From Natronococcus sp. A-GB1 (GTDB taxonomy: Archaea; Halobacteriota; Halobacteria; Halobacteriales; Natrialbaceae), in the NCBI RefSeq assembly GCF_029688845.1, contig NZ_JARUKW010000001.1, positions 434,001 to 498,000 of the forward strand: a stretch of 64,000 nucleotides of DNA, written 5' to 3'. A program made the translations under genes and the position numbers. Within the stretch, counting starts at the first letter, position 1. Each line of letters opens with the position of its first letter. Shown here piece after piece: positions 7,629-15,347 of this stretch. Under the pieces are notes generated by a model. It saw only the letters and a program-made list of their open reading frames with translations. It was not told the DNA's origin and ran no database searches.

Positions 7629-9107
7629 TCAGCCGCCTCCCCCGGACAGATCGACGAGGTCAACGCCGTCTGGTATCCGCTCGAGAACGTCCGCCGGCCA
7701 CCCCTGGTGTCCGAGCGCGAACTCGGTCTCGGGATTCGTCTCAACTAAACGGGCGACGCCGTCGGCCGCGGCCTCGAGCGCCCCGCGGTCGGTTCGCTTG
7801 GGAACTTCGGCGGTGAGGGGGTAGCTCTTCGAGAGCGCCCGCGGGAAGGGGCCAAACGGCGGCTGGACCCGCCAGGACTCGTCGTAGCGCTCGCTGTCGG
7901 AGTCGCCCTCGGTGAGAAACAGCGAGTCGGGTACCGAGAGCCGGTCGAGGCGCTGGTGGTGGCGCAGCACCTCGGGTCGGCGCGCACTCTCGTGGGAGGT
8001 ATAGAAAAAGGCGCCCTTCGAGACCGGATCCGAACGCTCGAGCTGGTCGGCGTGATCGAGCAGTGTCCGGTAGCCGTCGAGCATCGTCGGATGGGCGCGG
8101 GCGCGCTGTTCGACGAGTTCGAGGAGGTTGCCCGCGCGGATGGCCTGCTTGATGCGTCGGATCTCCTCGAACGTGACGTGGAGGTTGTGCGCGGCGAGCT
8201 CCTCTTCGCGCTCCCGGTCGGACAGCGCTCGTAACTCGTCGGGCGAGTGGGCGACGCAGACGGGACACGAACACGGCATGTAGTCGAGATTTTCGAGGTG
8301 ACGGGTGCCACGAACCGTCAGGTAGCGATCGTCGCGGGCGTACAGCGCGTACGCCGCCGAATCGAACAGATCGCAGCCCATCGCGACCGCGAGCGCGAAC
8401 ATCATGGGATGGCCGGCGCCGAAGAGGTGGACGGGCGCATCGGCGCCGAGGCCGCGTTTCGCGCCCGCGACGGCGTCGATCATGTCGTCGTAGCGGTAGT
8501 CGTTCATCAGGGGGACGACCGCACCGACAGGGAAGACGTCGAGGTCGGTTCCGGCAGCGTGGCGCCCGGCCTCCTCGCGGAGGTCGGGATAGGTCGAACC
8601 CTGGACGGGCGCGTTGACGAGCATCTCGCCGGTGTCGACGGTCTCGGCGATCTCGAGGCGCTCCTGGGTCGTCTCGAGTTCGCCTTCGGCTTGCTCGCGG
8701 GAGACGTCCGGGGGCGTCGGGATGTCGACCGGGGTGGCGATGTCGGAACCGATCCGGTACTGAAAGTCGAGGATCTCCTCGGTGGTGACGCTGATCTCGC
8801 CGTACTCCGCCAACTGGAAGGAGCCGGAGTCGGTCATGATCGCGCCGGGGAAATCGAGTAGCTCGTGGAGGCCGTCCTCGAGGGCTGCCTCGCGGACGTC
8901 GTCGGTGCCGTAGATGATATATGAGTTGGTAATGAGGATCTCGGCGCCGAACTCCTCGGCGAGCCGCCGGGGGGAAATCGTGTCCAGGTTCGGGTTGATC
9001 ACCGGTAACAGCGCCGGTGTCTCGACGGTCACGTCGGCACGCGGGACGGTGAGTTCGCCGATACGACCGCCGGCGTCGGCGTCCCGGAGTTCGAAGCACT
9101 CGCGCAT
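7629..9107 (-). CDS. tgtA: Archaeal tRNA-guanine(15) transglycosylase TgtA
   Basis: The protein has 492 residues from the ATG giving [19 protein letters not shown]. The longer upstream frame lacks family similarity. TgtA exchanges G15 in the tRNA D-loop for preQ0, the first step of archaeosine synthesis. TGT features seen are [17 protein letters not shown], the active-site stretch [15 protein letters not shown] near residue 90, [20 protein letters not shown], and the zinc motif CSCPVC-x-H near residue 277. At 492 residues it appears to lack the C-terminal PUA of longer archaeal TGTs, whereas ArcS nearby has one. It is a likely partner of ArcS. Confidence 0.95.
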   Translation of the reverse strand: MRECFELRDADAGGRIGELTVPRADVTVETPALLPVINPNLDTISPRRLAEEFGAEILITNSYIIYGTDDVREAALEDGLHELLDFPGAIMTDSGSFQLAEYGEISVTTEEILDFQYRIGSDIATPVDIPTPPDVSREQAEGELETTQERLEIAETVDTGEMLVNAPVQGSTYPDLREEAGRHAAGTDLDVFPVGAVVPLMNDYRYDDMIDAVAGAKRGLGADAPVHLFGAGHPMMFALAVAMGCDLFDSAAYALYARDDRYLTVRGTRHLENLDYMPCSCPVCVAHSPDELRALSDREREEELAAHNLHVTFEEIRRIKQAIRAGNLLELVEQRARAHPTMLDGYRTLLDHADQLERSDPVSKGAFFYTSHESARRPEVLRHHQRLDRLSVPDSLFLTEGDSDSERYDESWRVQPPFGPFPRALSKSYPLTAEVPKRTDRGALEAAADGVARLVETNPETEFALGHQGWPADVLERIPDGVDLVDLSGGGG

Positions 9108-9282
9108 CGACCGTGTGTTGGCGAGGGCGTCGGTAAACGTTCCGTTCCGCGCCGACGGTCCTCGGGCTCGGCATCGATCCGCTGTCGTACCAATGTTGAT
9201 TACGATCATAGCAGCCGATACGATGAACGAGAGATTAGGGACGGTTGCACGATTCTAAGTAGTCTTTTCTCGATGACAATGG

Positions 9283-9331
9283 TGTAACAGTCGTCTCGTT
9301 TTACTCTCCGACTGGATGTACCGTGGCGTGC
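9283..9331 (+). promoter_or_regulatory. Promoter region of first acidic repeat gene, duplicated at 10711-10762
   Basis: The bases before the ATG at 9332 (GGTGTAACAGTCGTCTCGTT...) align with those before the ATG at 10763 (GGTGGAACAGTCCCCTCGCT...). A TTTTA/TTTAG-like box lies about 28-33 bases before both starts, consistent with leaderless transcripts. The similarity shows that the duplication included the promoter, so the paralogues may be co-regulated. Confidence 0.6.
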
Positions 9332-10471
9332 ATGGTTTCACGACCGCAGCAACTTGGCGTGGTCTTTGTCGTGCTAATGGTCGCGCTCTCGGGAGGGTCT
9401 GCCCTCGCCGGAGCGTCTATGAGCACGAGCGACGACGCCGGAGACATGAGCGCAACACTCGAGAACGTACAGGTCGAGACACTCGAATTCGATAGCGTCA
9501 CTATCGAAGACGCGACAATAGAGGAGCTGAACGTCGAGGAACTCGACGCTGACACCCAGGAGCTCCAGGACGCACTCGATGAGGAGGACGATGTCGCTGA
9601 CGACGATGAAAACGATGTCGCTAACGACGACGATGAGATGATGGAGGATGAGGAGAACGACGTCGACGAAGTCACCATCACAGACATCGAGCTCGAGCAG
9701 CTCGAACTTGAGGACGTGACAATGGAGGACTTCGAGGAGGATACTGAGAACGACGTCGCTGACGACGAGGAGAACGACGTCGCTGACGACGAGGAGAACG
9801 ATGTCGCTGACGACGAGGAGAACGATGTCGCTGACGACGAGGAGAACGACGAAGCGAACGTGTTCGACGAGGACGCAGATGAGCTCACCATCGAAGAGCT
9901 CACTATCGAGTCGATGGACGTCGACCAGCTGACCATCGACGAACTGACTGTTGAGGAAGAGAACGATGTTGCCGATGACGAGGAGATGATGGATGACGAG
10001 GAGATGATGGATGACGAGGAGATGATGGATGACGAGGAGAACGACGTCGCTAACGACGAGGATGACGAGGTCGAGACACAGGAGATCGGCTCACTCACCA
10101 TCGAGCAGTTTGACGCCGACGAGATCAACGTCGACTCGATGACCGTCGAGTCGGTCGAAGAGGCTGACGACGAGGATAACGACGTCGCCGATGACGAAAA
10201 CGACGTCGCTGACGACGAGATGAACGACGACGATGAGATGATGGATGACGAGGAGAACGACGTCGCTGATGACGAAGAAACCATCTCGAATGCCTCCGCA
10301 TCGATGATCGAGATCGGTGATGCGACCGCCGCGTCACTCACCCTCGCCGACGCCGACGAACTCGAGGACATCGAAGATGACGAGGATGACGGCCTGCTAG
10401 AAGACGAAGACGATGGCCTGCTCGACGACGACGAGGAGAACGACGACGAACTGCCGTCGATCCTGAGCTAA
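9332..10471 (+). CDS. Secreted polyacidic repeat protein, paralogue A
   Basis: The protein has 379 residues from the ATG at 9332 (MVSRPQQLGVVFVVLMVALS). A Sec-type signal peptide probably ends near SALAGA. The mature protein alternates two kinds of sequence. Five ordered blocks have alternating hydrophobic residues, mostly with a five-residue period (TLEFD-SVTIE-DATIE-ELNVE; ELTIE-ELTIE-SMDVD-QLTID). Between them are spacers of D/E/N-rich repeats (ENDVADDE, EEMMDD). No cysteine, glycosyl-hydrolase motif or PGF-CTERM is seen, and the C-terminus reads NDDELPSILS. The same five blocks in the same order occur in the neighbour at 10763, with different spacer lengths. The family is not recognised. 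I infer an extracellular polyanion with beta-solenoid-like modules. Confidence 0.85.
   Translation: MVSRPQQLGVVFVVLMVALSGGSALAGASMSTSDDAGDMSATLENVQVETLEFDSVTIEDATIEELNVEELDADTQELQDALDEEDDVADDDENDVANDDDEMMEDEENDVDEVTITDIELEQLELEDVTMEDFEEDTENDVADDEENDVADDEENDVADDEENDVADDEENDEANVFDEDADELTIEELTIESMDVDQLTIDELTVEEENDVADDEEMMDDEEMMDDEEMMDDEENDVANDEDDEVETQEIGSLTIEQFDADEINVDSMTVESVEEADDEDNDVADDENDVADDEMNDDDEMMDDEENDVADDEETISNASASMIEIGDATAASLTLADADELEDIEDDEDDGLLEDEDDGLLDDDEENDDELPSILS
9746..9848 (+). repeat. 24-base tandem repeat inside paralogue A
   Basis: Four near-identical copies of a 24-base unit encode ENDVADDE. Copies differ only by synonymous T/C changes. The unit is an in-frame coding repeat, not a CRISPR array: the copies are directly adjacent with no spacers. 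Confidence 0.9.
9977..10030 (+). repeat. 18-base tandem repeat inside paralogue A
   Basis: Three perfect copies of GACGAGGAGATGATGGAT encode DEEMMD. This unit is tandem only in paralogue A, and single DEMMDDEE relatives occur in the longer unit of paralogue B. Confidence 0.9.
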
Positions 10472-10762
10472 CCGGAACGACTCCGAACGCGGTTCGAGGT
10501 TCGATCGGGTTCTCGGTCGAACCACCGTTTAATTTTTCGCCGATCGAATACTCCGGTAAACACTCGTTCACTCTCCTCTAAAAATAATATCGCAGCAGCC
10601 GCAAGCACAACAAGGATACTACTACATAAAGTGGCTGCTCTTCACCGTTTTTCTTCTCTGGTGATCCGGCCGTCCGTTGCTGGCGCTAATCGCGATTTTC
10701 TCTGAAATAATGGTGGAACAGTCCCCTCGCTTTAGTCGCGGTCTGACTGTAGGCCGAAACGC

Positions 10763-12112
10763 ATGGTCTCACGACTGCAGCAACTCGGCGTGATTTTCGT
10801 CGTAGTAATGGTCGCACTCTCTGGAGGGTCCAGCCTCGCCGGAGCGTCCGTAAATACGAGCGATAACGCCGGAGAGACGAGCGCAACACTCGAGAACGTA
10901 CAGGTCGAAATGCTCGAACTCGACAGCGCAACCGTCGAGGACGCGACGATCGAGGAATTGAACGTCGAGCAGTTCAGCGTTGATGAAGAGGAACTCGAGG
11001 CGGAACTCGACGAAGATGAGGAGAACGATGTCGCCGATGACGAGGAGAACGATGTCGCCGATGACGAGGAGAACGATGTCGCCGATGACGAGGAGAACGA
11101 TGTCGCCGATGACGAGGAGAACGATGTCGCCGATGACGAGGAGAACGACGTCGCTGAGGAACTCATGCTTACTGACGTCGAGATCGAGTCGCTCGAACTC
11201 GAGGACGTGACGATGGAAGACCTCGAATTCGAGGAGGACGAAATGAACGATGTCGCCGATGACGAGGAGAACGACGTTGCGGACGAGGACGATGATGTTG
11301 CTAATGATGAGGAGAACGATGTCGCTGACGACGAGGAAATCGACCTGATCGACGAGGAAGCTGACGAACTCGTCGTCGAGGATCTCACCATCGAGACGAT
11401 GGATGTCGAGGAGATGAGCATCGATGAGCTGACCATCGAGGACGATGGTATCCTCGACCAGATCGGTGACTGGTTCGAGGGTATCTTCGATGATGACGAG
11501 GAGAACGACGTCGCTGACGACGAGATGAACGACGATGATGAGATGATGGACGATGAGGAGAACGACGTCGCTGACGACGAGATGAACGACGATGATGAGA
11601 TGATGGACGATGAGGAGAACGACGTCGCTGACGATGAGATGAACGACGATGATGAGATGATGGACGATGAGGAGAACGACGTCGCTGACGACGAAGATGA
11701 CGAGGTCGCCGACGACGAGGCCGAAACACAGGAGATCGAGCAGCTGACCATCGAGCAGTTCGACGTCGACGAGATCACCTTCGACTCGATGACCGTCGAA
11801 TCGCTCGAGGACGTCGAGGAGGAAGACGACGAAGTTGCTAACGACGAAGAGGAGAACGACGAGGTCGCTAACGACGAGAACGACGAAATCGCTAACGATG
11901 AGGAAGACAACGAGAACGACGAGGTCGAGGAAGAAGTCGTTACCCAGGCTTCCGCGTCGGTGATTACGATCAGTGACGCGACTGCCGAAACGATCATCCT
12001 CGATACGGACGAGCTCGAGGACACCCTCGATGAAGAGGTTGACGACGAACCCGAGGAGGATAACGACGTGGACGACGAGAACGACGACGAGCAGCTCTCG
12101 ATCATCGCCTGA
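10763..12112 (+). CDS. Secreted polyacidic repeat protein, paralogue B
   Basis: The protein has 449 residues and is a tandem duplicate of the gene at 9332 (signal peptide VSRLQQLGVIFVVVMVALSG). The five hydrophobic-pentad blocks are conserved in order, for example VEIESLELEDVTMEDLEFEE, DLTIETMDVEEMSIDELTIE and QLTIEQFDVDEITFDSMTVE. The acidic spacers have grown independently: six ENDVADDE-type units after block 1 and three 19-residue units after block 3. A unique insert, LDQIGDWFEGIF, is the only aromatic, amphipathic stretch. The tail NDDEQLSIIA resembles paralogue A's. It is predicted extracellular and very acidic, with unknown function. A cation-binding, matrix or surface-layer-associated role is only a guess. 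Confidence 0.85.
   Translation: MVSRLQQLGVIFVVVMVALSGGSSLAGASVNTSDNAGETSATLENVQVEMLELDSATVEDATIEELNVEQFSVDEEELEAELDEDEENDVADDEENDVADDEENDVADDEENDVADDEENDVADDEENDVAEELMLTDVEIESLELEDVTMEDLEFEEDEMNDVADDEENDVADEDDDVANDEENDVADDEEIDLIDEEADELVVEDLTIETMDVEEMSIDELTIEDDGILDQIGDWFEGIFDDDEENDVADDEMNDDDEMMDDEENDVADDEMNDDDEMMDDEENDVADDEMNDDDEMMDDEENDVADDEDDEVADDEAETQEIEQLTIEQFDVDEITFDSMTVESLEDVEEEDDEVANDEEENDEVANDENDEIANDEEDNENDEVEEEVVTQASASVITISDATAETIILDTDELEDTLDEEVDDEPEEDNDVDDENDDEQLSIIA
11018..11161 (+). repeat. 24-base tandem repeat inside paralogue B
   Basis: Six adjacent units of 24 bases encode E-E-N-D-V-A-D-D. The first five are essentially identical and the sixth is degenerate. Near-identity at the DNA level points to recent expansion by slippage or unequal exchange. 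Confidence 0.9.
11522..11692 (+). repeat. 57-base tandem repeat inside paralogue B
   Basis: Three nearly identical 57-base units encode 19 residues each, covering EMNDDDEMMDDEENDVADD. A single related copy is present in paralogue A around 10217-10275, so the triplication occurred after the gene duplication. Confidence 0.9.
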
Positions 12113-12159
12113 TCGGCGCGAGAGCCCGGTCGATCTTTCTTTGCCGACGGTCGGTACGG

Positions 12160-12714
12160 CTACTGGCCGTCCTCGAACAAGCGGTAGTACGACAGCGCAA
12201 GCACCGTCCTACCGTCGCGGATCTCCCCGGTACGGACCGCCTCCGTGAGCTCCTCGAGGCTCGTCGCGGTGACCCGAATGCTCTCGTTGTGGTCGAGCCG
12301 TTGCTCGGTCGTGGGCCGACAGTCGTAGGCGACAAAAAAGTGCATGACGGAGTCGGCGATTCCGTTGGCGGGCTCGACCGTTACGAGCGCCTCGAGTCGC
12401 TCGGCCTCGTGGCCGGTTTCCTCGGCCAGTTCGCGCCTGGCCGCGGCCTCGAGGTCGTCGTCGTCGGGTTCGGTGCCGCCGACGGGAAGTCCGAGATTGA
12501 CCCGCGAGACCGCCTGGCGCCACTCCTCGATGCAGACGACGTCGCCGTCGGGCGTAAACGGTAGGACGCAGACGCTCGCCGGCTCCGAGACGTAGTCGAA
12601 CTCGGTTTCGCTCTCGTCCGGGAGCCGGACGGTTTCGGTGATCACGTCGAACCCCGGACAGGAGTACGACGTCCGTTCCTCGAGGGTTTCCCAGGCGAGC
12701 GGATCGGTTGGCAT
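12160..12714 (-). CDS. NUDIX hydrolase, ADP-ribose pyrophosphatase-like
   Basis: The protein has 184 residues and hydrolyses a nucleoside diphosphate linked to another moiety. The Nudix box is visible at about 79-101 (GTEPDDDDLEAAARRELAEE then TGHEAERL), with the catalytic REL-x-EE-x-G core intact and Asp in place of the usual first Glu. Upstream residues SVCVLPFTPDGDVVCIEEWR and the later VEPANGIADSVMHFFVAYD resemble ADP-ribose pyrophosphatases. The substrate is not determined. It lies tail to tail with the acidic repeat gene and is divergent from the PadR gene. Confidence 0.85.
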   Translation of the reverse strand: MPTDPLAWETLEERTSYSCPGFDVITETVRLPDESETEFDYVSEPASVCVLPFTPDGDVVCIEEWRQAVSRVNLGLPVGGTEPDDDDLEAAARRELAEETGHEAERLEALVTVEPANGIADSVMHFFVAYDCRPTTEQRLDHNESIRVTATSLEELTEAVRTGEIRDGRTVLALSYYRLFEDGQ

Positions 12715-12885
12715 AACTCCCGATACGGCAGTCGACGTAAAAAACGCCCCGTCACGATTTCGGACTGTGACCGAGTAGCGTGAGCCGAAAGCCGCCTATG
12801 TAGTGCGTTCCGGTGGGACGAGCGAACGTACCCGCTCTATAACAAAGCCACAGATCGCTGAAGGTCGTCACTCAGAGGACACTCC

Positions 12886-13161
12886 ATGGACGAACTAACC
12901 GGATTCCAGCGCGACTTGCTGTACGTCATCGCGGGCAAGGACCGACCGTCGGGACAGGAAATCCTCGACGACATCAACCAGTACATCGACCAGCCGGTTA
13001 CACACGGCCGGCTGTACCCGAATCTCGACGCGCTCGTCGAGAAGGAACTCATCGAGAAGGGCCAGCTCGACCGGCGGACGAACTACTACGCGCTGACGCC
13101 GAAAGGTCGACGCGAACTCCAGCAGCGCCAGGAGTGGGTCAGTCGATACGTCGACGTCTGA
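12886..13161 (+). CDS. PadR-family transcriptional regulator
   Basis: This encodes 91 residues, the usual size of minimal haloarchaeal PadR proteins. The winged helix spans most of the chain: LTGFQRDLLYVIAGKDRPSG, QEILDDINQYIDQPVTHGRL, then YPNLDALVEKELIEKGQLDR and NYYALTPKGRREL. The GRLYPNL motif is the PadR signature. A TATA-like CTATAACAAA lies near 12836 with a short leader to the ATG. The target is unknown. Autoregulation is common in the family. Confidence 0.9.
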   Translation: MDELTGFQRDLLYVIAGKDRPSGQEILDDINQYIDQPVTHGRLYPNLDALVEKELIEKGQLDRRTNYYALTPKGRRELQQRQEWVSRYVDV

Positions 13162-13198
13162 GGGCGTTCCGTTTGTTCCGTCACCCGCCGGAGAGCGA

Positions 13199-13251
13199 CG
13201 GCCTCGAGCGGTTCGTCCGTGCCTGCTTTCCCTCTCGAGGCCGGGACGAAC
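13199..13251. other. Interlocked inverted repeats (pseudoknot-like) after the PadR gene
   Basis: Two inverted repeats alternate: CGGCCTCGAG (13199-13208) pairs with CTCGAGGCCG (13234-13243), and GTTCGTCC (13211-13218) pairs with GGACGAAC (13244-13251). An RNA from either strand could form an H-type pseudoknot. It lies in the convergent gap between PadR and the duplicated protein. CTCGAG is frequent in haloarchaeal DNA, so chance is not excluded. Confidence 0.35.
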
Positions 13252-13387
13252 GGTCTGGGATCGGTCGTCCGGGCACGGACACAGGTACCGTTCCCAGCCA
13301 GTGCCGGGCAGAATCCGTAGGATGCGTCCTCGAGTAGGCGCGGAGAACGGAGTCCCTACAGTCGGTGTCTGTACCCGTAGGCAGCGC

Positions 13388-14119
13388 CTACGTCGTCGTC
13401 TCGAAAGAGACGCGGGCGAGGTCCGCCTCGAGGTCGGCGACGTCCTCGTTGAACGAGGAGACGAACGCGCCGACGTCGCCGACGAGCCGACGAACCTCGG
13501 GGGCCGGCGCGGGACCGTACTGTGAGAGCAGGTAGGTACCGTCCGATCCGCCGACTCGCAGGTACGAAACCGCGTCGCCGTCCCACTTCAGCTCCCAGCG
13601 GGTGCCCGACACCGTCGTCCGATAGGTGCCGTACTCCCCGTCGTAGCGGTGGAGCTGCTGGGCCATCGTGGTTGCGACCTCCCGGATTCGCTCGAGGATG
13701 CGGTCACGCTCGGCGGCCAGCTCCGCCGCGCTGGCGACCGCGGGGAGCTCCGTCGCCGCGTCGTCGAACAGCCCCTCGAACGACTCGATGTGGTCGTTGA
13801 AGACCTCGACGAACGCGTCGTAGTCCTCGAGCGCCCGCTCGAGCGGGCCCGGTTCGGGCGGCTGTTTGCTCGAGACGACGTAGATCTCGGCGCCCGAACT
13901 CGGCTCGTATCGCAGGTACTGGACGTCGCCGGCCTCGTACTTCAGCGTCCAGTCTCCGTCGTCGGTTTCGAAGGTCCGCTGGCCGTAGTCTCCGCCCTGT
14001 AGAACCGCCAACTCACGGGCCATCTCGCCGGCGTGAGTTCGTACGCGGGCTGCAACATCGTCGCGTCGCTTCGCGACGTCGTCCGCGGAGGCGACGTCAC
14101 TGTCGAGTCCGTCGGTCAT
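13388..14119 (-). CDS. Internally duplicated protein of unknown function
   Basis: The protein has 243 residues and is soluble, with no signal peptide. The two halves align. Residues about 17-125 read RTHAGEMARELAVLQGGDYG, WTLKYEAGDVQYLRYEP and LEDYDAFVEVFNDHIESFE. Residues about 140-238 read REVATTMAQQLHRYDGEYGT, WELKWDGDAVSYLRVG and VGDVGAFVSSFNEDVADLE. Each half has a helix, a small beta-sheet and a second helix. I know haloarchaeal homologues only as hypothetical proteins. It may form an intramolecular pseudo-dimer. Neighbours give no functional hint. Confidence 0.75.
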   Translation of the reverse strand: MTDGLDSDVASADDVAKRRDDVAARVRTHAGEMARELAVLQGGDYGQRTFETDDGDWTLKYEAGDVQYLRYEPSSGAEIYVVSSKQPPEPGPLERALEDYDAFVEVFNDHIESFEGLFDDAATELPAVASAAELAAERDRILERIREVATTMAQQLHRYDGEYGTYRTTVSGTRWELKWDGDAVSYLRVGGSDGTYLLSQYGPAPAPEVRRLVGDVGAFVSSFNEDVADLEADLARVSFETTT

Positions 14120-14229
14120 CGTCAGTTCGAGGCGCTCGAATCCGGTAACGGTTTGGGTTCGAATCCGTGTGCCGTCGGTCGAGTCGATTTGAGAGTCGAC
14201 AGAAATCGCCTCGACGTGGTGTCGCGAGG

Positions 14230-14448
14230 TTACTCCTCGTCGTCCTCGTCGGTCTCTTGGCCGTTCCCGGTTCCCTCCTCGGCTTCGGCCTGATCGTCCT
14301 CGCCGCCGTCGAGTCCGCCGTCCTCGTCTTCTTCGGTGGGGTCCTCCGGAGCCTCTTCATCGTCTTCGTCGTCGCCACAGCCGGCGATCAGTGCGGTCGC
14401 CATCGTCGCGCCGCCGACCTGCAGCAGTCGTCGTCGGGTTTGATCCAT
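14230..14448 (-). CDS. Small Tat-exported lipoprotein with acidic tail
   Basis: This encodes 72 residues. The N-terminus DQTRRRLLQVGGATMATALI followed by AGC is a Tat signal with a lipobox, so the mature protein begins at Cys24 and should be lipid-anchored outside the membrane. The remaining 48 residues are almost entirely Asp, Glu, Gly and Gln (DDEDDEEAPEDPTEEDEDGG), with no folded domain. It may be a short surface polyanion. The function is unknown. Confidence 0.7.
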   Translation of the reverse strand: MDQTRRRLLQVGGATMATALIAGCGDDEDDEEAPEDPTEEDEDGGLDGGEDDQAEAEEGTGNGQETDEDDEE

Positions 14449-14565
14449 ACCCGTAGGTCTCGTTCGACCACTATACGCCGCTCCCCGGCATTCGCGTGGC
14501 CGGGCGCTCAAGCGAGCACGCCAGTGAGAGACAGCACCAAGAAGTCGGCGAGCGTGTCCCAAACC

Positions 14566-14955
14566 ATGATCCCGATCCCCGAGGAGTACCACGACCTGTT
14601 CGAGAAACCGACGTTCGCTCACGTCGGAACCCTAACCGCCGATGGCGCGCCCCATATTACGCCGGTCTGGATCGACTACGATCCCGAGGCGGAGCGACTG
14701 CTGGTCAACACCGAGCGCGGCCGCCAGAAGGAGCGCAACGTGCGGGCGAACCCCGCCGTCGGGGTCAGCATGACCGACCCGGACGATCCGTACCGGTACC
14801 TGTCGGTCGTCGGTGAGGTCGAAGGACTGCGGACGGACGGCGCTCGAGCCCACATCGACGAGCTTTCGCAGCGGTATCTGGACGTCGAGGAGTATCCGAA
14901 CCCGGTCGAAACCGAGCGGGTGATAGTTCGGATTCGGCCCGACCGAGTCCTCTGA
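14566..14955 (+). CDS. Pyridoxamine 5'-phosphate oxidase-fold protein (PPOX class)
   Basis: This encodes 129 residues from the ATG at 14566; in-frame upstream codons lack similarity. It has a split-barrel flavin-binding fold: IPEEYHDLFEKPTFAHVGTL, then TADGAPHITPVWIDYDPE, LLVNTERGRQKERNVRANPA and VGVSMTDPDDPYRYLSVVGE. This matches the F420/FMN-dependent PPOX-class family of about 130 residues. Archaeal members often use F420, but the cofactor and substrate are not determined here. Confidence 0.85.
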   Translation: MIPIPEEYHDLFEKPTFAHVGTLTADGAPHITPVWIDYDPEAERLLVNTERGRQKERNVRANPAVGVSMTDPDDPYRYLSVVGEVEGLRTDGARAHIDELSQRYLDVEEYPNPVETERVIVRIRPDRVL

Positions 14956-15088
14956 TAGTTCGAGAGACGGTCGCGCTGTGACGGATCCGCGTTACCGTGC
15001 GTCTCCCGTTCGGTTGACTCTGTTTCGGGCTGGCTCCCTCTTGCAGACTCGTCGCTCCGCTTCTCGTTGTTGTAGTGCGGGAGAAAGT

Positions 15089-15160
15089 GGGCCGGCGCGA
15101 ATTCGAATCGCGGTTACGGCCACCCGAAGGCCGAAGGATACCAAGCTACCCCACCGGCCC
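15089..15160 (-). tRNA. tRNA-Pro (anticodon CGG)
   Basis: Read on the minus strand, 72 bases fold as a tRNA. The acceptor stem is GGGCCGG/CCGGCCC. The D arm has GGGTAGCTTGGTATCC. The anticodon stem CGGCC/GGCCG encloses the loop TTCGGGT, giving anticodon CGG (codon CCG, proline). The T arm is CGCGA-TTCGAAT-TCGCG. No intron is present and CCA is not encoded. The call rests on a manual fold, but every stem pairs. trmY lies 187 bases away on the same strand. Confidence 0.93.
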
Positions 15161-15347
15161 GCAGGTAAAGTGTGGACAGCCGCTCGTTTAACCCTTCCGA
15201 AAACGGCTCTCGAGCCGGCTGACGGCAGGTCTCGACCGTCGGTGCCTGCCTCGAGCCTCGGCGCCGTCTAACTGCTCGAGCGAAACGACTCCCGTTATAC
15301 ACCGCCGAAACCATGGGGCTTGTTAGCAACCAATCTCTAACAACTAC

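Noticed and set aside
9301-10371. Long serine-rich open frame antisense to acidic paralogue A
   Set aside because: It is the mirror of GAC/GAG/GAT-rich repeats, which read as TCG/TCC/TCA serine codons on the other strand. It has no start context, family or acidic composition.
11018-11161. Possible CRISPR array from regular 24-base repeats
   Set aside because: Units are directly adjacent without spacers and are in-frame coding repeats. No cas gene is in the window.
10732-12105. Long serine-rich open frame antisense to acidic paralogue B
   Set aside because: Same cause as for paralogue A. The signal peptide and conserved blocks are on the plus strand.
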